DNA of 64,000 nucleotides from Streptomyces sp. GS7 (GTDB lineage Bacteria; Actinomycetota; Actinomycetes; Streptomycetales; Streptomycetaceae). Below the pieces are notes generated by a model that was given only the letters and a program-made list of their open reading frames with translations, was not told where the DNA came from and did no database searches. The stretch lies in assembly GCF_009834125.1 (NCBI RefSeq), contig NZ_CP047146.1, positions 8,958,501-9,022,500 of the forward strand, read 5' to 3'. The position numbers and the translations under genes are program-made. Of the stretch, positions 54,153 through 63,144 are shown in pieces (positions within the stretch are counted from its first letter, which is position 1; each line of letters starts with the position of its first letter).

Positions 54153-55370
54153 TCAGCTCCGCACCGCCGGTATCGCCTCGTCGGAGACCGCGGCCGGACC
54201 GCCCGCCACCACCTGGCCGCGGCCCGTCTGCCGGCGCTCCAGGACCGAGGCCAGCACCGCCACACCGAGCGCCGCGACGGCCATCAGCGCGCCGACCCAG
54301 TTGACCGAGGTGAAGCCGAGCCCGGCCGAGAGGACCAGCCCGCCGAGCCAAGCGGCCAGCGCGTTACCGAAGTTGAAGGCCGCGATATTGCCGGCCGAGG
54401 CAAGCGTGGGCGCGGCAGCCGCCTGGTCCAGCACCCGCTTCTGCAGCGGCGGTACGGTCGCGAAGCCGAAGAAACCTATGAGCGCGACGGTGGCGGTGGC
54501 GGCGACCTTGTTGTGCGCGGTGAACGTGAACGCGGCCAGGACCAGCGCCAGACCGGTCAGCGACGCGTACAGCATCGGCATCATGGCGCGGTCGGTGAAC
54601 CGTCCGGAGAACAGGTTTCCACCGACCATGCCGAGGCCGAAGACGGCGGTCAGCCAGACGACGGAGGACGCCGCGAAGCCGGTGACCTCCGTCATCATCG
54701 AGGCGAGGTAGGTGACCGCCGCGAAGACGCCGCCGAAGCCCAGGATCGTCATCAGCATGGCCAGCCCGACCTGCGGATTGCGGAAGGCCGCGAGTTCGCT
54801 GCCTATCCGGGCCGCCGCCTTCGCCCGCTGTGCCGGGACGAGCCTGACGATGCCGAGCAGCGCGAGCACGCCGAACGCGGCGATCGCGTAGAAGGTGGTG
54901 CGCCAGCCGAACTGCTGGCTGAGCAGGGTGCCGACCGGCACGCCCACGACAGTGGCGACGGTCAGACCGCTGAACATCAGCGAGATCGCGGTGGCCCGCT
55001 TGTCCGGCGCGACGAGATCGGCGGCCACGAGAGCACCGATACCGAAGAACGCGCCATGGGCGAACGCGGAGACGACCCGCCCGGCGAGCACCAGCTCGAA
55101 GGTGGGCGCGAGGCCGGTGAGCGCGTTGCCCACGATGAAGAGGCCCATCAGCAGCATCAGCATCTGCTTGCGGGTGAAGCGGGTGCCGAGGACGGTCATC
55201 AGCGGCGCGCCGGCCACCACCCCGAGGGCATAGACCGTGGTCGCGTAACCGGCGAGCGGGATGGAGACACCGAACCCGGCTGCCATGTCGGGCAGCAGTC
55301 CCATGACCGCGAACTCGGTCGTCCCGATCCCGAAGGCTCCGATGGCGAGTGCCAGGAGAGCGAGAGGCAT
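54153..55370 (-). CDS. DHA1-family MFS drug/arabinose exporter-like protein
   Basis: A 405-residue transporter with twelve spans, beginning LALAIGAFGIGTTEFAVMGL, the signature of the AraJ/YdhP-type DHA1 branch. Motif A is in GTRFTRKQ, and motif C-like SGLTVATVVGVPVGTLLSQQ follows near 150. Length is typical. GGAGGG precedes the ATG. It is divergent from a MarR regulator and shares its 149-base promoter region, so the pair probably responds to the exported toxic compound. Confidence 0.87.
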   Translation of the reverse strand: MPLALLALAIGAFGIGTTEFAVMGLLPDMAAGFGVSIPLAGYATTVYALGVVAGAPLMTVLGTRFTRKQMLMLLMGLFIVGNALTGLAPTFELVLAGRVVSAFAHGAFFGIGALVAADLVAPDKRATAISLMFSGLTVATVVGVPVGTLLSQQFGWRTTFYAIAAFGVLALLGIVRLVPAQRAKAAARIGSELAAFRNPQVGLAMLMTILGFGGVFAAVTYLASMMTEVTGFAASSVVWLTAVFGLGMVGGNLFSGRFTDRAMMPMLYASLTGLALVLAAFTFTAHNKVAATATVALIGFFGFATVPPLQKRVLDQAAAAPTLASAGNIAAFNFGNALAAWLGGLVLSAGLGFTSVNWVGALMAVAALGVAVLASVLERRQTGRGQVVAGGPAAVSDEAIPAVRS

Positions 55371-55434
55371 GGCGGATCCCTCCGACTGGTGCGTACGTCT
55401 GTTGATTGCGTCCGTCCTTTACAAGCGTCCACAA

Positions 55435-55466
55435 TAATTGCAGACGCGGACTAATTGCAAGCGCGG
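55435..55466. promoter_or_regulatory. Direct repeats in the MFS/MarR divergent promoter
   Basis: TAATTGCAGACGCGG (55435-55449) and TAATTGCAAGCGCGG (55452-55466) are two near-identical 15-base units 17 bases apart. The flanking GCGTCCACAA at about 55425 forms an imperfect dyad with TTGCAGACGC. The probable bound factor is the MarR protein; the assignment is from position. Confidence 0.55.
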
Positions 55467-55519
55467 TATATTTCAGGTGTGCCCTATCCTGGTTCGTACG
55501 ACGCACGAGGAGGTCTTCG

Positions 55520-56002
55520 ATGACGCAGCGGACGCGGGAGACGGCACAGGCCCGGGCGACTGCTGCCGGGAGCCTCGCTCAGGGCTGGTGCGCGCTCTCC
55601 GCCCTGCACGGCCGTATCGAGACGCACATAGAGCGCGCCCTCCAGGCCCAGTACCACCTCAGCGTCCGGGAGTTCTCGGTCCTCAACGTGCTCAGCGAGC
55701 AGCACGACGGGCCGGGCGGCCACCTCCGGATGCACCAGGTCGCCGACTCGGTCGTCCTCAGCCAGAGCGCCACCACCCGCCTGGTGACCCGGCTCGAAGA
55801 GCGCGGGCTGCTCTCCCGCTATCTGTGCCCGGACGACCGGCGCGGCATCTACACCGACGTCACCCCCGACGGCCTGCGCCTCCTCACGGAGGCCCGGCCC
55901 GCGCACGACACCGCGCTGCGCGAGGCCCTCAAGGACGCCGCCAAGCGGCCCGAGCTGGCACCGCTGGTGACCGCCGTCGAGGAGCTGGCACCGCCGGCGT
56001 GA
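55520..56002 (+). CDS. MarR-family transcriptional regulator
   Basis: A 160-residue MarR dimer protein. Residues 30-145 contain the MarR winged helix: LSVREFSVLNVLSEQHDG, then VADSVVLSQSATTRLVTRLE and the CPDDRRGIYTDVTPDG wing. GAGGAGG at 55507-55513 fixes the ATG at 55520. It is divergent from the MFS exporter and probably represses it. Confidence 0.87.
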   Translation: MTQRTRETAQARATAAGSLAQGWCALSALHGRIETHIERALQAQYHLSVREFSVLNVLSEQHDGPGGHLRMHQVADSVVLSQSATTRLVTRLEERGLLSRYLCPDDRRGIYTDVTPDGLRLLTEARPAHDTALREALKDAAKRPELAPLVTAVEELAPPA

Positions 56003-56057
56003 CGCCCGGCGGGCCCGGCCCTCGGCCGTGACGCGGGCTCGGCATAAGGTCGCGCCC

Positions 56058-56510
56058 ATGAGCGATATCGAGATACGCCGGGCCACCGAGGCCGACCTGC
56101 CCGCCATCGTCGCCATGCTCGCCGACGACCCCCTGGGCGCCGGCCGCGAATCACCGGACGACATGGCCCCGTACCGCGCCGCGTTCGCGACGGTGGCCGC
56201 CGACCCGCATCAGCACCTGGTCGTCGCGGTCCGGGACGGCCGTACGATCGGCACCCTGCAGCTCACGGTGATCCCCGGCATCTCCCGGCGCGGCGCCACC
56301 CGCTCGATCATCGAGGCGGTACGGATCCACGCCGACGAGCGCGGCAGCGGCCTCGGCACCCAGCTCATCGAGTGGGCGATCGCCGAATCCCGCTCCCTCG
56401 GCTGCCTGCTCGTCCAGCTCACCTCCGACGCCACACGCGTCGACGCCCACCGCTTCTACGAGCGCCTCGGCTTCGAGGCGTCCCACCTGGGCTTCAAGCT
56501 CCAGCTCTGA
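56058..56510 (+). CDS. GNAT-family N-acetyltransferase
   Basis: A 150-residue acetyl-CoA-dependent acyltransferase. The N-terminal IEIRRATEADLPAIVAMLAD, the acetyl-CoA loop RGSGLGTQLIEWAI (Q/R-x-x-G-x-G/A) near 95-108, and the C-terminal DAHRFYERLGFEAS are intact. TAAGGT seven bases before the ATG and no ribosome binding site suggest a leaderless transcript. Substrate unknown. It follows the MarR gene by 55 bases. Confidence 0.83.
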   Translation: MSDIEIRRATEADLPAIVAMLADDPLGAGRESPDDMAPYRAAFATVAADPHQHLVVAVRDGRTIGTLQLTVIPGISRRGATRSIIEAVRIHADERGSGLGTQLIEWAIAESRSLGCLLVQLTSDATRVDAHRFYERLGFEASHLGFKLQL

Positions 56511-56586
56511 CCCGGGCCGGGCACCGCGCGGGAGCGGGGCCGGCGCAGCGGGAACGGGCCGGCTCGGCCGTTGTGCGGTGCTCCTC

Positions 56587-57453
56587 CTACGAGGTACCGC
56601 CCCGCGCCCGCCCACGCGCACGGTGGGCCTTCTGCCGGCAGGCACCTCCGCAGTACCGCGCAGGCCGGCCGGTACGCGCTGCCGCGATCGCCTCGCCGCA
56701 CACCTGACACCGAGCCGTACCCCGGGAGGCGTTCCGCGCTTTGTCCCTGTCCCCGTTCCCTCTCCCCGTCGCGCTCCCGGCCCCGCCTCCGGTTTCGTTA
56801 CGCACCGTCGGCGCAGGCGGCAGTTCCGTTACGGTCGGGACGGCGCGCAGGCCGTCGAGCACCAGCGCCGTCATCCGGCCCGCCGACGCCGCTCCCGAAC
56901 CCGCTCCGCCGTCCGCCGGGCCCCTCACCCCGGCCCGCCGTCGCTCCATCGCCGTACACCCGACCAGCAAGACGCGGACGTCCTCCAGCTGCACATCGGC
57001 CCTTACGGCGCCCGCCTCTTGGGCCCTGACCAGCAGGACGCCCAGCGCCGCCACGAAGTCCCGCTCGGGCCCCCGCGACGCCTCGCCCAACGGCTCCGGC
57101 CCGTCCTCGCCGGCCGCCTCCAGCGCATCGCACAGCGCCCGGTTGCGGGCCGCCAGCCGGACGACCGACGCCAGGAAGCGGAAGAACACCCCGCCGGGAT
57201 CGTCGACCTCGGCCAAGTCCGTTGCGGTATCGGCAAAAAGCCGCATCCGGTCCCTGACCGACGCCCTGAACAGGGCTTCCTTGGACGGGAAATGGCGGTA
57301 CACGGTCCCCGCTCCGACTCCGGCACGACGCGCGATCTCCCCCAGCGGAACCCGCAACCCCCGCTCCTCGAACGCCGATCGCGCCGCCTGAAGGACCAGC
57401 GCCCGATTGCGCCGGGCATCCGCACGCGAGGGCACCGCCCCGCCGTCCGACAT
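56587..57453 (-). CDS. TetR-family regulator with C-terminal zinc-ribbon-like tail
   Basis: A 288-residue regulator. Residues 12-60 are the TetR helix-turn-helix (IARRAGVGAGTVYRHFPSKE). The ligand domain runs to about 200, followed by a Gly/Ala-rich linker. The last 45 residues contain CQVCG and, after about 14 residues, YCGGACRQKAHR, a four-cysteine zinc-ribbon pattern seen at the ends of several actinobacterial proteins. ATG 57453 is preferred over the GTG at 57459 because GGAG then has eight-base spacing. No divergent partner gene is obvious. Confidence 0.8.
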   Translation of the reverse strand: MSDGGAVPSRADARRNRALVLQAARSAFEERGLRVPLGEIARRAGVGAGTVYRHFPSKEALFRASVRDRMRLFADTATDLAEVDDPGGVFFRFLASVVRLAARNRALCDALEAAGEDGPEPLGEASRGPERDFVAALGVLLVRAQEAGAVRADVQLEDVRVLLVGCTAMERRRAGVRGPADGGAGSGAASAGRMTALVLDGLRAVPTVTELPPAPTVRNETGGGAGSATGRGNGDRDKARNASRGTARCQVCGEAIAAARTGRPARYCGGACRQKAHRARGRARGGTS

Positions 57454-58058
57454 CCGCACGTCTCCCGAAACCGTCCGACTCCACCGCGTTCCAGACCCGG
57501 TATTTAACCGGGCTGATCGTTCCGATTCTACGAGAGCCTTAAAACATGCGTGCGCATCGCCACACTTGCGGGTGTGGCCGATGCCGGCGGCGCGGAGGGT
57601 GGAGACCGTGACTCACGAGCCGGAACGCGACGCGGAGACGCATCGGGCTAGATGAGGCGGCGTCGGATATGCCGGAGCAGTGGTGGCCTTGAGGAGCCGG
57701 CGTCGAATCCGGCGCGCGTACAGCGCGATACGAAGACGGCTGCGGCGTGGCGCATGGGGCCGTCCGGCGCCTCACGAGAACAGTCCGCGACAGGACGCGA
57801 AGCACGTCCGGCAGACGGCGGGTGCTCCACCCCCTCCCCCCTCGCCAACACCAACACCAACAGGCAGCCAGAATAGGGAAGTTGAGGCCCGAATGGGTGA
57901 CGAATCCAAGGCCGGAGAAAAGCGCTACGGCAAAGGGGTGGGGTCGTGTTTCACGTGAAACACGACCCCACCCCGAGCCTTGTGAAATGAGCTCTGTGGT
58001 GTGGCTCCTGCGCTCCCGGCTCATGCGCTCTCCAGGCCGGCCGCCTGGCGGGCGCGTA
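57454..58058. other. Gene-free gap carrying a parS palindrome
   Basis: This 605-base gap separates the TetR gene from the aminotransferase. I find no supported gene: short frames exist on both strands but have no ribosome binding site and poor codon bias. The sequence GTCGAATCCGG at 57703 resembles a tRNA T-arm but does not fit the fold. The 40-base palindrome at 57935-57974 is the main feature. Confidence 0.5.
57935..57974. other. parS site 6 within a 40-bp perfect palindrome
   Basis: GTTTCACGTGAAAC lies exactly at 57948-57961. Symmetry extends 13 bases on each side (GGGGTGGGGTCGT and its complement), making a perfect 40-base palindrome. It is 85 bases beyond the stop of the minus-strand aminotransferase, so it can act as a terminator hairpin and as a ParB site. 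Confidence 0.85.
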
Positions 58059-59198
58059 TCAGGACGCTACGAGGGCCTCATCCCACGCCGCACCGGCCGC
58101 AGCATCAGCCGCGTGCTCGTCGACGTCGACACCCAGCGCGCGCAGACCGGTGGCCAGCGCCGACAGCGAGGCGAGCACCACCGCGCGGTCCGCGGCACGG
58201 CCGTAGTGGTTCACCCGGATCATCTCTTCGGCCAGTGCACCCGCTGCGGCCTGCACCGGAACCGAGCCGTCGGCGGCAAGCGCCGCGGACACCACCTCAC
58301 GGGCGTCCACACCCGCCGGCGCGCGGAGCGTCGTGGCGGCCGGCGCCGCGTCCTCGTGCCGGATCACATACGGCACCGGACCACCCAGCACCGCCACACC
58401 CGCACGGACCGCCGCCGCTGCCGCACGGTGCCGGGTGATGACTGCGTCCAGCCCCTCGGCCTCGATACGGTCCACGGCCTGTTCCAGCGCGAGCATCTCC
58501 AGCTGCGCCGGGGCATGTGGAAGGGCGGTGCGCCCGCCGTCGATCCAACGCTCCTTCCAGTCCAGCAGGGAGAGATACGAACGCCGGGGGGCCTGCTCAT
58601 TGGCCGCGATGCGCTCCCAGGCACGGGCGCTGACCGACACCACCGAGACACCGGCCGGACCGGCGAGCGCCTTCTGCCCACCGATGACACACAGATCCAC
58701 ACCCCACTCGTCGGTGAGCAGCGGCTCGGCGCCCACCGACGCAACCGCATCGAGCATCAGCAGCGCCCCGTGCTCCCGCACCACCGCACCGATCTCGGCA
58801 ACGGGGTTGGTGTTGCCGGTCGCCGCCTCGGCGTGCACCAGGCTCACAAAGTCGATCTCGGGGTGCGCCCGCAGCGCCTCCGCCACCTGCTCAGGCGCTA
58901 CCGCACCGCTGAAGGGCGCGGTGATGGTGACCACCTCGGCGCCGCAGGAGCGCAGCCAACCTCCGAACGTCTCGCCGTAGGGGCCGGTGATGATGTTGAG
59001 CGCGGTGCTGCCGGGCCGGACCGCCGAGCGGATGCATGCCTCCAGGGGCAGCAGCGCCTCGCCCTGCGTCGCCACGACATCGCAGCGGGTTCGCATCAGC
59101 GCGGCAACCTTGTCCTCGATCCGCGCGAAGCGGGCCGCATCGAGCGGCGGCAGGTCGAGCAGAACCGGTGCGTCGGAGGTGGCAGTCACGGCAGTCAC
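58059..59198 (-). CDS. Class V PLP aminotransferase
   Basis: A 379-residue fold-type I enzyme related to serine-glyoxylate and alanine-glyoxylate aminotransferases. GEALLPLEACIRSAVRPGST and NIITGPYGETFGGWL are the N-terminal substrate region, VHAEAATGNTNPVAEIG and LMLDAVASVGAEPL the central motifs, and the PLP lysine is in VIGGQKALAGPAGVS. GTG start with GGAAGG upstream. The C-terminus is Ala-rich. Physiological amino donor is unknown. It is followed by the long parS palindrome. Confidence 0.83.
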   Translation of the reverse strand: MTAVTATSDAPVLLDLPPLDAARFARIEDKVAALMRTRCDVVATQGEALLPLEACIRSAVRPGSTALNIITGPYGETFGGWLRSCGAEVVTITAPFSGAVAPEQVAEALRAHPEIDFVSLVHAEAATGNTNPVAEIGAVVREHGALLMLDAVASVGAEPLLTDEWGVDLCVIGGQKALAGPAGVSVVSVSARAWERIAANEQAPRRSYLSLLDWKERWIDGGRTALPHAPAQLEMLALEQAVDRIEAEGLDAVITRHRAAAAAVRAGVAVLGGPVPYVIRHEDAAPAATTLRAPAGVDAREVVSAALAADGSVPVQAAAGALAEEMIRVNHYGRAADRAVVLASLSALATGLRALGVDVDEHAADAAAGAAWDEALVAS

Positions 59199-59377
59199 AG
59201 TGGCCTTCCAGCGGTAGCGAGCCGCGCGGTGCCGCGACTCCTGGCATCTCGCTCGACTGTACGTCCGGCCCGGACGACCCCGCCGTACGGGCCCCGGGCG
59301 CCCCCCGTTGGTCTACGGACCTGCGTCGGCCCGCGGGCCGACGCACCGCAGCGCCCGCCCCGCTCGTCCCCGGCCGC

Positions 59378-60907
59378 TCAGAGCCCTCGCCAGCCCTCCG
59401 GGTCCACCCCACCCGGAACCGGTTCCGCAGGCGCGTACGGACCTCGGGTGAAGACGAAGGTCCCCAGATCGAGATGGCTGACCGAACCGTCCTCCGCGCG
59501 CACCACCCGCAGCGTCTCGCCCGCGTAGTAGCCATCCAGGCCAGTCCAGGTTCCGTCCGGCTCCGGCCGGAAGCGCGACGTGCGCCCGGCCCCGGACAGC
59601 GTCACCAGCTCCAGTCCGCGCCCTTCCCTCAGCCGCAGGGCGAACGGGTTCGCGCCCCAGTACCAGGGGCCGGTCACCGCCAGCAGCTCCTCGTCCACCG
59701 GGCCGGACAGCGGGCGCCATGGCTCCGGGATCCGCGGCTCGTGCTCCGCCGTGATCTCCATAAGGTCGGCCGCTACCGCACTGATCGCGACCCCCGAGGT
59801 GCAGTTCGCCAGGACGATCCCCGCCACGTCCTCCTCGGGGTCGATCCACAGCGCCGCCAGGAACCCCGGCATCGACCCGGTGTGCCCGGCCAGTCGGCGT
59901 CCGCCTCCCGTCGGCTGCCCGCTCACCCGCACCAGTTGCAGCCCCAGACCGTAGCCCGCCTCCCAGCCCGCCCCCTCCGGCGGCACCGCCGGGATCCGCA
60001 TCTCGGCGACACCGGACTCACTCAGCACCCGGTCGTCGCCCCGCAGCAGGAAGGCCGCCCATCGGCACAGATCCTCCATGGTGGACCACAACTGCCCTGC
60101 CGGCCCCATCAGTCCCGTCTCCTCCGCGGGCTCCGGCAGCATCACATCGGCCCACGGATGCACCGCCCAGCCGCCCGCATGCGGCGTCTCCGGCCGTAGC
60201 GTCGTACGGGCCATGCCCAGCGGCTCCAGCACCTCGCGCCGTAGCACCTCGCCCCATGACCGCCCGTCCCGCAGCTGCTCGACAAGCGCGCCGAGCAGCG
60301 CATAGCCGAGGTTGGAGTAGTGGTGCCGCCGCCCGGCGACCAGCCGCTGCGGTCGTTCACCGAAGAGATCGGCCCGTTCGGGCCGCAGCTCCCCCGAGGT
60401 CCGCTCCCACCACGGGCCACGCGCCTCCGCCGCCAACCCCGAGCTGTGCGCGAGCAGTTGGGCGATCGTCACCTCCGGCACGGGGACGTCCGACAAGTAC
60501 GTACCGATCGGGTCCTCCAGTCGGAGCAGGCCCTCGTCCCGTAGCCGGAGGACCATCACAGCCACAAAGGTCTTGGTCAGCGAACCGATCCGGTACTGCA
60601 CATCGCCGTGCGGCACCTCACCGTCCACCGAGCTCCGGGCCCCCACCCATACCGCTCGCCCGCCCCGCACTACCGCGCCCATCATCGACGGCGCCCGCCC
60701 CTCGGCCTGCGCCACCGCCAGCCTGCGCACCAACGCCCGTCGGGTCTGCGGCATCAACTCCCCATACGCATCGGCCGAATCGACGGACAGCGCCGCACGC
60801 GGCACCGCCTCCCGCACCCCGTCCTCACCCGCCTCGGGCTCCTTGGGCTCCTTGGGCTCCTTGGGCTCCTTGGGCTCCTTGGGCTCCGCGGACTCCACGA
60901 CGGTCAT
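59378..60907 (-). CDS. Serine hydrolase of the beta-lactamase/class C family with KEP repeats
   Basis: A 509-residue protein of the serine beta-lactamase-like (LACTB/esterase/D-aminopeptidase) group. Catalytic residues S109 and K112 are in GSLTKTF, Y197-S-N199 in HYSNLGYAL and the third motif is HTGSMPG. After the catalytic domain a beta-sandwich-like C-terminus runs from about 400. Residues 10-24 contain five KEP repeats from a nine-base tandem repeat. No signal peptide is visible, so the enzyme is probably cytoplasmic or uses another route. Function may be esterase or D-amino-acid peptidase. Confidence 0.83.
   Translation of the reverse strand: MTVVESAEPKEPKEPKEPKEPKEPEAGEDGVREAVPRAALSVDSADAYGELMPQTRRALVRRLAVAQAEGRAPSMMGAVVRGGRAVWVGARSSVDGEVPHGDVQYRIGSLTKTFVAVMVLRLRDEGLLRLEDPIGTYLSDVPVPEVTIAQLLAHSSGLAAEARGPWWERTSGELRPERADLFGERPQRLVAGRRHHYSNLGYALLGALVEQLRDGRSWGEVLRREVLEPLGMARTTLRPETPHAGGWAVHPWADVMLPEPAEETGLMGPAGQLWSTMEDLCRWAAFLLRGDDRVLSESGVAEMRIPAVPPEGAGWEAGYGLGLQLVRVSGQPTGGGRRLAGHTGSMPGFLAALWIDPEEDVAGIVLANCTSGVAISAVAADLMEITAEHEPRIPEPWRPLSGPVDEELLAVTGPWYWGANPFALRLREGRGLELVTLSGAGRTSRFRPEPDGTWTGLDGYYAGETLRVVRAEDGSVSHLDLGTFVFTRGPYAPAEPVPGGVDPEGWRGL
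60837..60890. repeat. Nine-base tandem repeat in the serine hydrolase gene
   Basis: GGGCTCCTT (plus-strand form) is repeated five to six times without mismatch and encodes Lys-Glu-Pro units near the start of the protein. Copy number could change by slippage in steps of three residues and keep the frame. Confidence 0.85.
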
Positions 60908-61098
60908 GACGCTCCTCAACGAGACGATCCACCTGCCGAACCGGCTAGTCGGCCCTGTTCACCGGTGAGCCACTGCTCACCGCGCGGCCATCCTGCCCCG
61001 ACCACCAGGCCCCGCGCCTCCGGGTTTCGCGTGAAACGAAGGCCCAGCCACTGGCGCCTGTGTGTCACATGAAGCGCCACCTCAGCCGGCGCTCCCAT

Positions 61099-61112
61099 GT
61101 TTCACGTGAAAC
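61099..61112. other. parS site 7
   Basis: Exact GTTTCACGTGAAAC. The gap 60908-61199 also contains a one-mismatch copy (GTTTCGCGTGAAAC, 61024-61037) and a diverged copy near 61172, besides site 8, so it is a local parS cluster without genes. Confidence 0.88.
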
Positions 61113-61135
61113 CGCGGGTTGGCGGAACAGCCGCC

Positions 61136-61149
61136 GTTTCACGTGAAAC
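61136..61149. other. parS site 8
   Basis: Exact GTTTCACGTGAAAC, 37 bases from site 7 centre to centre, which puts the two sites on roughly the same turn-phase region of the helix. No gene lies in the gap. Confidence 0.88.
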
Positions 61150-61199
61150 CGGAGCCTGATCACCACGTGACTGTGTCACGCGAGACAGTCGCCCCGGTC

Positions 61200-61895
61200 T
61201 CAACACCCCAGCGCGACCGCCCCGATCACCTCTCCAAGCGCGGTCTGTTCCTCCTCGGGGAGCCAGCGTGCCGCATGCACCATGTGCAGCGCGCTCCGCA
61301 GTCGCACCCGGTCCTCGTCGGTCCCGAGATAGCCCAGGTACGCCGGGAGCGTCAGCCCCAGTGCCTTGAGATCGCCGCGCGCACACCACCGTGAGAACAG
61401 CTCCCGGACCGGCTCCTCGACGCCGTCGTCGAGGCCCCACCGCCCTGCGGCCTCCCGGTCCCCGTCGGCTGCCGCCGCAGCCGACGTCTCCCGCAAGCCG
61501 TCCGCGATCGCGAATCGGTTCCAGTCGCCGTACTCCCCCTGCGGCGCATCGGCCACCCGCTCCGCGGCACGGGCGAAATACGCATGAGCCGAGGCCAGTT
61601 GACCGAGTTCTCGGTGCGCCTCCCCCATGTTCACGTACAGCGACGGGTAGAAGCCCCGCACCCGCTCGTCCCCCACCAGATCGGCGCGGTCCAGACACTC
61701 CTGGTTCCAGCGGAGCGTCTCCTCGGGCGAGTTCTGATGCCGCGCGAGATAGTGCGCCGCGATGCACGCCTCATAGTCGTCGCGGGCGCTGCCCCAGGCT
61801 CGCTGGAACAGTCCGAGCGCCGCCTCGGGACGCCCCTCCGCCTCGGCCTGCATACCCGCTACGCACAACCGCACCACCTGCAGCTCCGGATCCAT
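61200..61895 (-). CDS. Tetratricopeptide-like helical protein
   Basis: A 231-residue all-helical protein with TPR-like repeats (AEGRPEAALGLFQRAWGSAR near 16, GEAHRELGQLASAHAYFARA near 95). ARHQNSPEETLRWNQECLDR also fits the repeat rhythm. No catalytic motif is visible; similar proteins in Streptomyces are annotated only as tetratricopeptide or hypothetical. ATG 61895 is preferred because GGGGAG lies eight bases upstream. It follows the MerR-clamp gene by 63 bases on the same strand and is probably co-transcribed with it, so it may be a partner. Confidence 0.7.
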   Translation of the reverse strand: MDPELQVVRLCVAGMQAEAEGRPEAALGLFQRAWGSARDDYEACIAAHYLARHQNSPEETLRWNQECLDRADLVGDERVRGFYPSLYVNMGEAHRELGQLASAHAYFARAAERVADAPQGEYGDWNRFAIADGLRETSAAAAADGDREAAGRWGLDDGVEEPVRELFSRWCARGDLKALGLTLPAYLGYLGTDEDRVRLRSALHMVHAARWLPEEEQTALGEVIGAVALGC

Positions 61896-61958
61896 GCGCC
61901 CACTCCCCTCATCGCCCATCAGCCATCCCGCCCCGCCTGCCGCCGTTCCCACCGGCCA

Positions 61959-63137
61959 TCAGCCACGGGTACCTGCACGTACCGGCATCACCAACGTCGT
62001 GAAACTCCCCTGATCCGCGGAACGGACCACGACGGGCCGGTCCGCCGCAGCGATCTCCAGCAGCACATCGGGCCCCACTCCGGCCTCCAGGACCGGCACG
62101 AACATCGCCGAATCGAAGGCAATCCGCATCCCCGGCCCCGTGCGGACCACTCGCAGCCGCACGGGCTCCCGGTCGCCGCCCGCCACCTCCAGCACCTGTG
62201 CCCCCTCGGACTGCACGCCAACGTCGGTGTCCGCCGCGCCCATGCCGGATGTCAGCGACACCACTCCGCTCCGACCGGCCACCGCGTCCCGCAGCCCGGC
62301 CCGGTCCACGACGAGCCGGTGCCGTCCGGCCTCAAGTCCTGCCACCATCAGCCGGTAGTCCGGAAACTCCCCGGGATCCGCCACCCCGTTCGTCCCGCAG
62401 CCATGGGCCCACTGCGCGATGTCCCCGCGCTCCCCGCCGCTCCGCATCCGGAGCGACACCGCAGCCCGCGTGTCCGCCCCGGGGCCGCACTCCATCTCGA
62501 CGGCCACCTGACGCACGGCCCACTCGGCCAGCCTCTGTGCCGCCTCCGCGGTGATCAGTACCCGCCGCGCGCCCCCTTCGAAGACCTCCGGCCGCAGCAC
62601 CCGCACCGCCATCCGGTAGCGATCCGTGGCCACCAACCGCGCCTCACCATCGGCGAGTTCGAGCAGCAGGCAGCCCAGCACCGGGAACTGCTCCCGCGCT
62701 GCGCCGGCCGCCGCCGCGGGCACCACCTGCCGCACCGCACTGGCGAGTTCGGGACCGCCGACCCGGGCCCGCACCCGGTCACCGCGATCCACCGGCTCCC
62801 CGGGCGCCTCCTGGAGGAACCTCTCGACCACCGCCCGCGCCTCGTCCGCCGCCCGCCGGGTGCGCTCCAGGTGAGCCCACAGTACGCCCCGGGCCGCATC
62901 GTCGGGTCCGTCCAGCACGACCTCGACGTCCGTCAACGGCAGCCCCGCCGCACGCAGTTGCCGCAGCCGCACCGCCCGGGCGATCTGCCCGCCGGCGTAG
63001 CGCCGGTACCCCGTCGCCGCATCCACTCGTGCCGGGCGCAGCACCCCGCAGTCGTCGTAGAACCGCAGCGCGCTCGGCGCCAGCCCCACCCGCCGGCCGA
63101 ACGCGCCGATGCTCAACAGTTCCCCGGTGTCATCCAT
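61959..63137 (-). CDS. MerR regulator fused to a DNA polymerase III beta-clamp-like domain
   Basis: A 392-residue protein. Residues 8-75 are a MerR winged helix (LSIGAFGRRVGLAPSALRFY, then GYRRYAGGQIARAVRLRQLR), followed by a helix to about 120. The remainder matches the sliding-clamp fold: LLELADGEARLVATDRYRMA, FPDYRLMVAG and the end PVVVRSADQGSFTTLVMPVR, which parallels the last strand and tail of DnaN. It is shorter than three full clamp domains. The effect could be a ligand sensor derived from the clamp, or contact with replication proteins. Its promoter has the MerR 19-base spacer. Confidence 0.85.
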   Translation of the reverse strand: MDDTGELLSIGAFGRRVGLAPSALRFYDDCGVLRPARVDAATGYRRYAGGQIARAVRLRQLRAAGLPLTDVEVVLDGPDDAARGVLWAHLERTRRAADEARAVVERFLQEAPGEPVDRGDRVRARVGGPELASAVRQVVPAAAAGAAREQFPVLGCLLLELADGEARLVATDRYRMAVRVLRPEVFEGGARRVLITAEAAQRLAEWAVRQVAVEMECGPGADTRAAVSLRMRSGGERGDIAQWAHGCGTNGVADPGEFPDYRLMVAGLEAGRHRLVVDRAGLRDAVAGRSGVVSLTSGMGAADTDVGVQSEGAQVLEVAGGDREPVRLRVVRTGPGMRIAFDSAMFVPVLEAGVGPDVLLEIAAADRPVVVRSADQGSFTTLVMPVRAGTRG

Positions 63138-63144
63138 GACCGCG

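Noticed and set aside
57640..57725. tRNA-like sequence with a GTCGAATCC T-arm
   Set aside because: The stem GCCGG/CCGGC encloses eight bases instead of seven, and neither a matching acceptor stem nor a plausible anticodon arm is found. A selenocysteine tRNA was considered and also does not fit.
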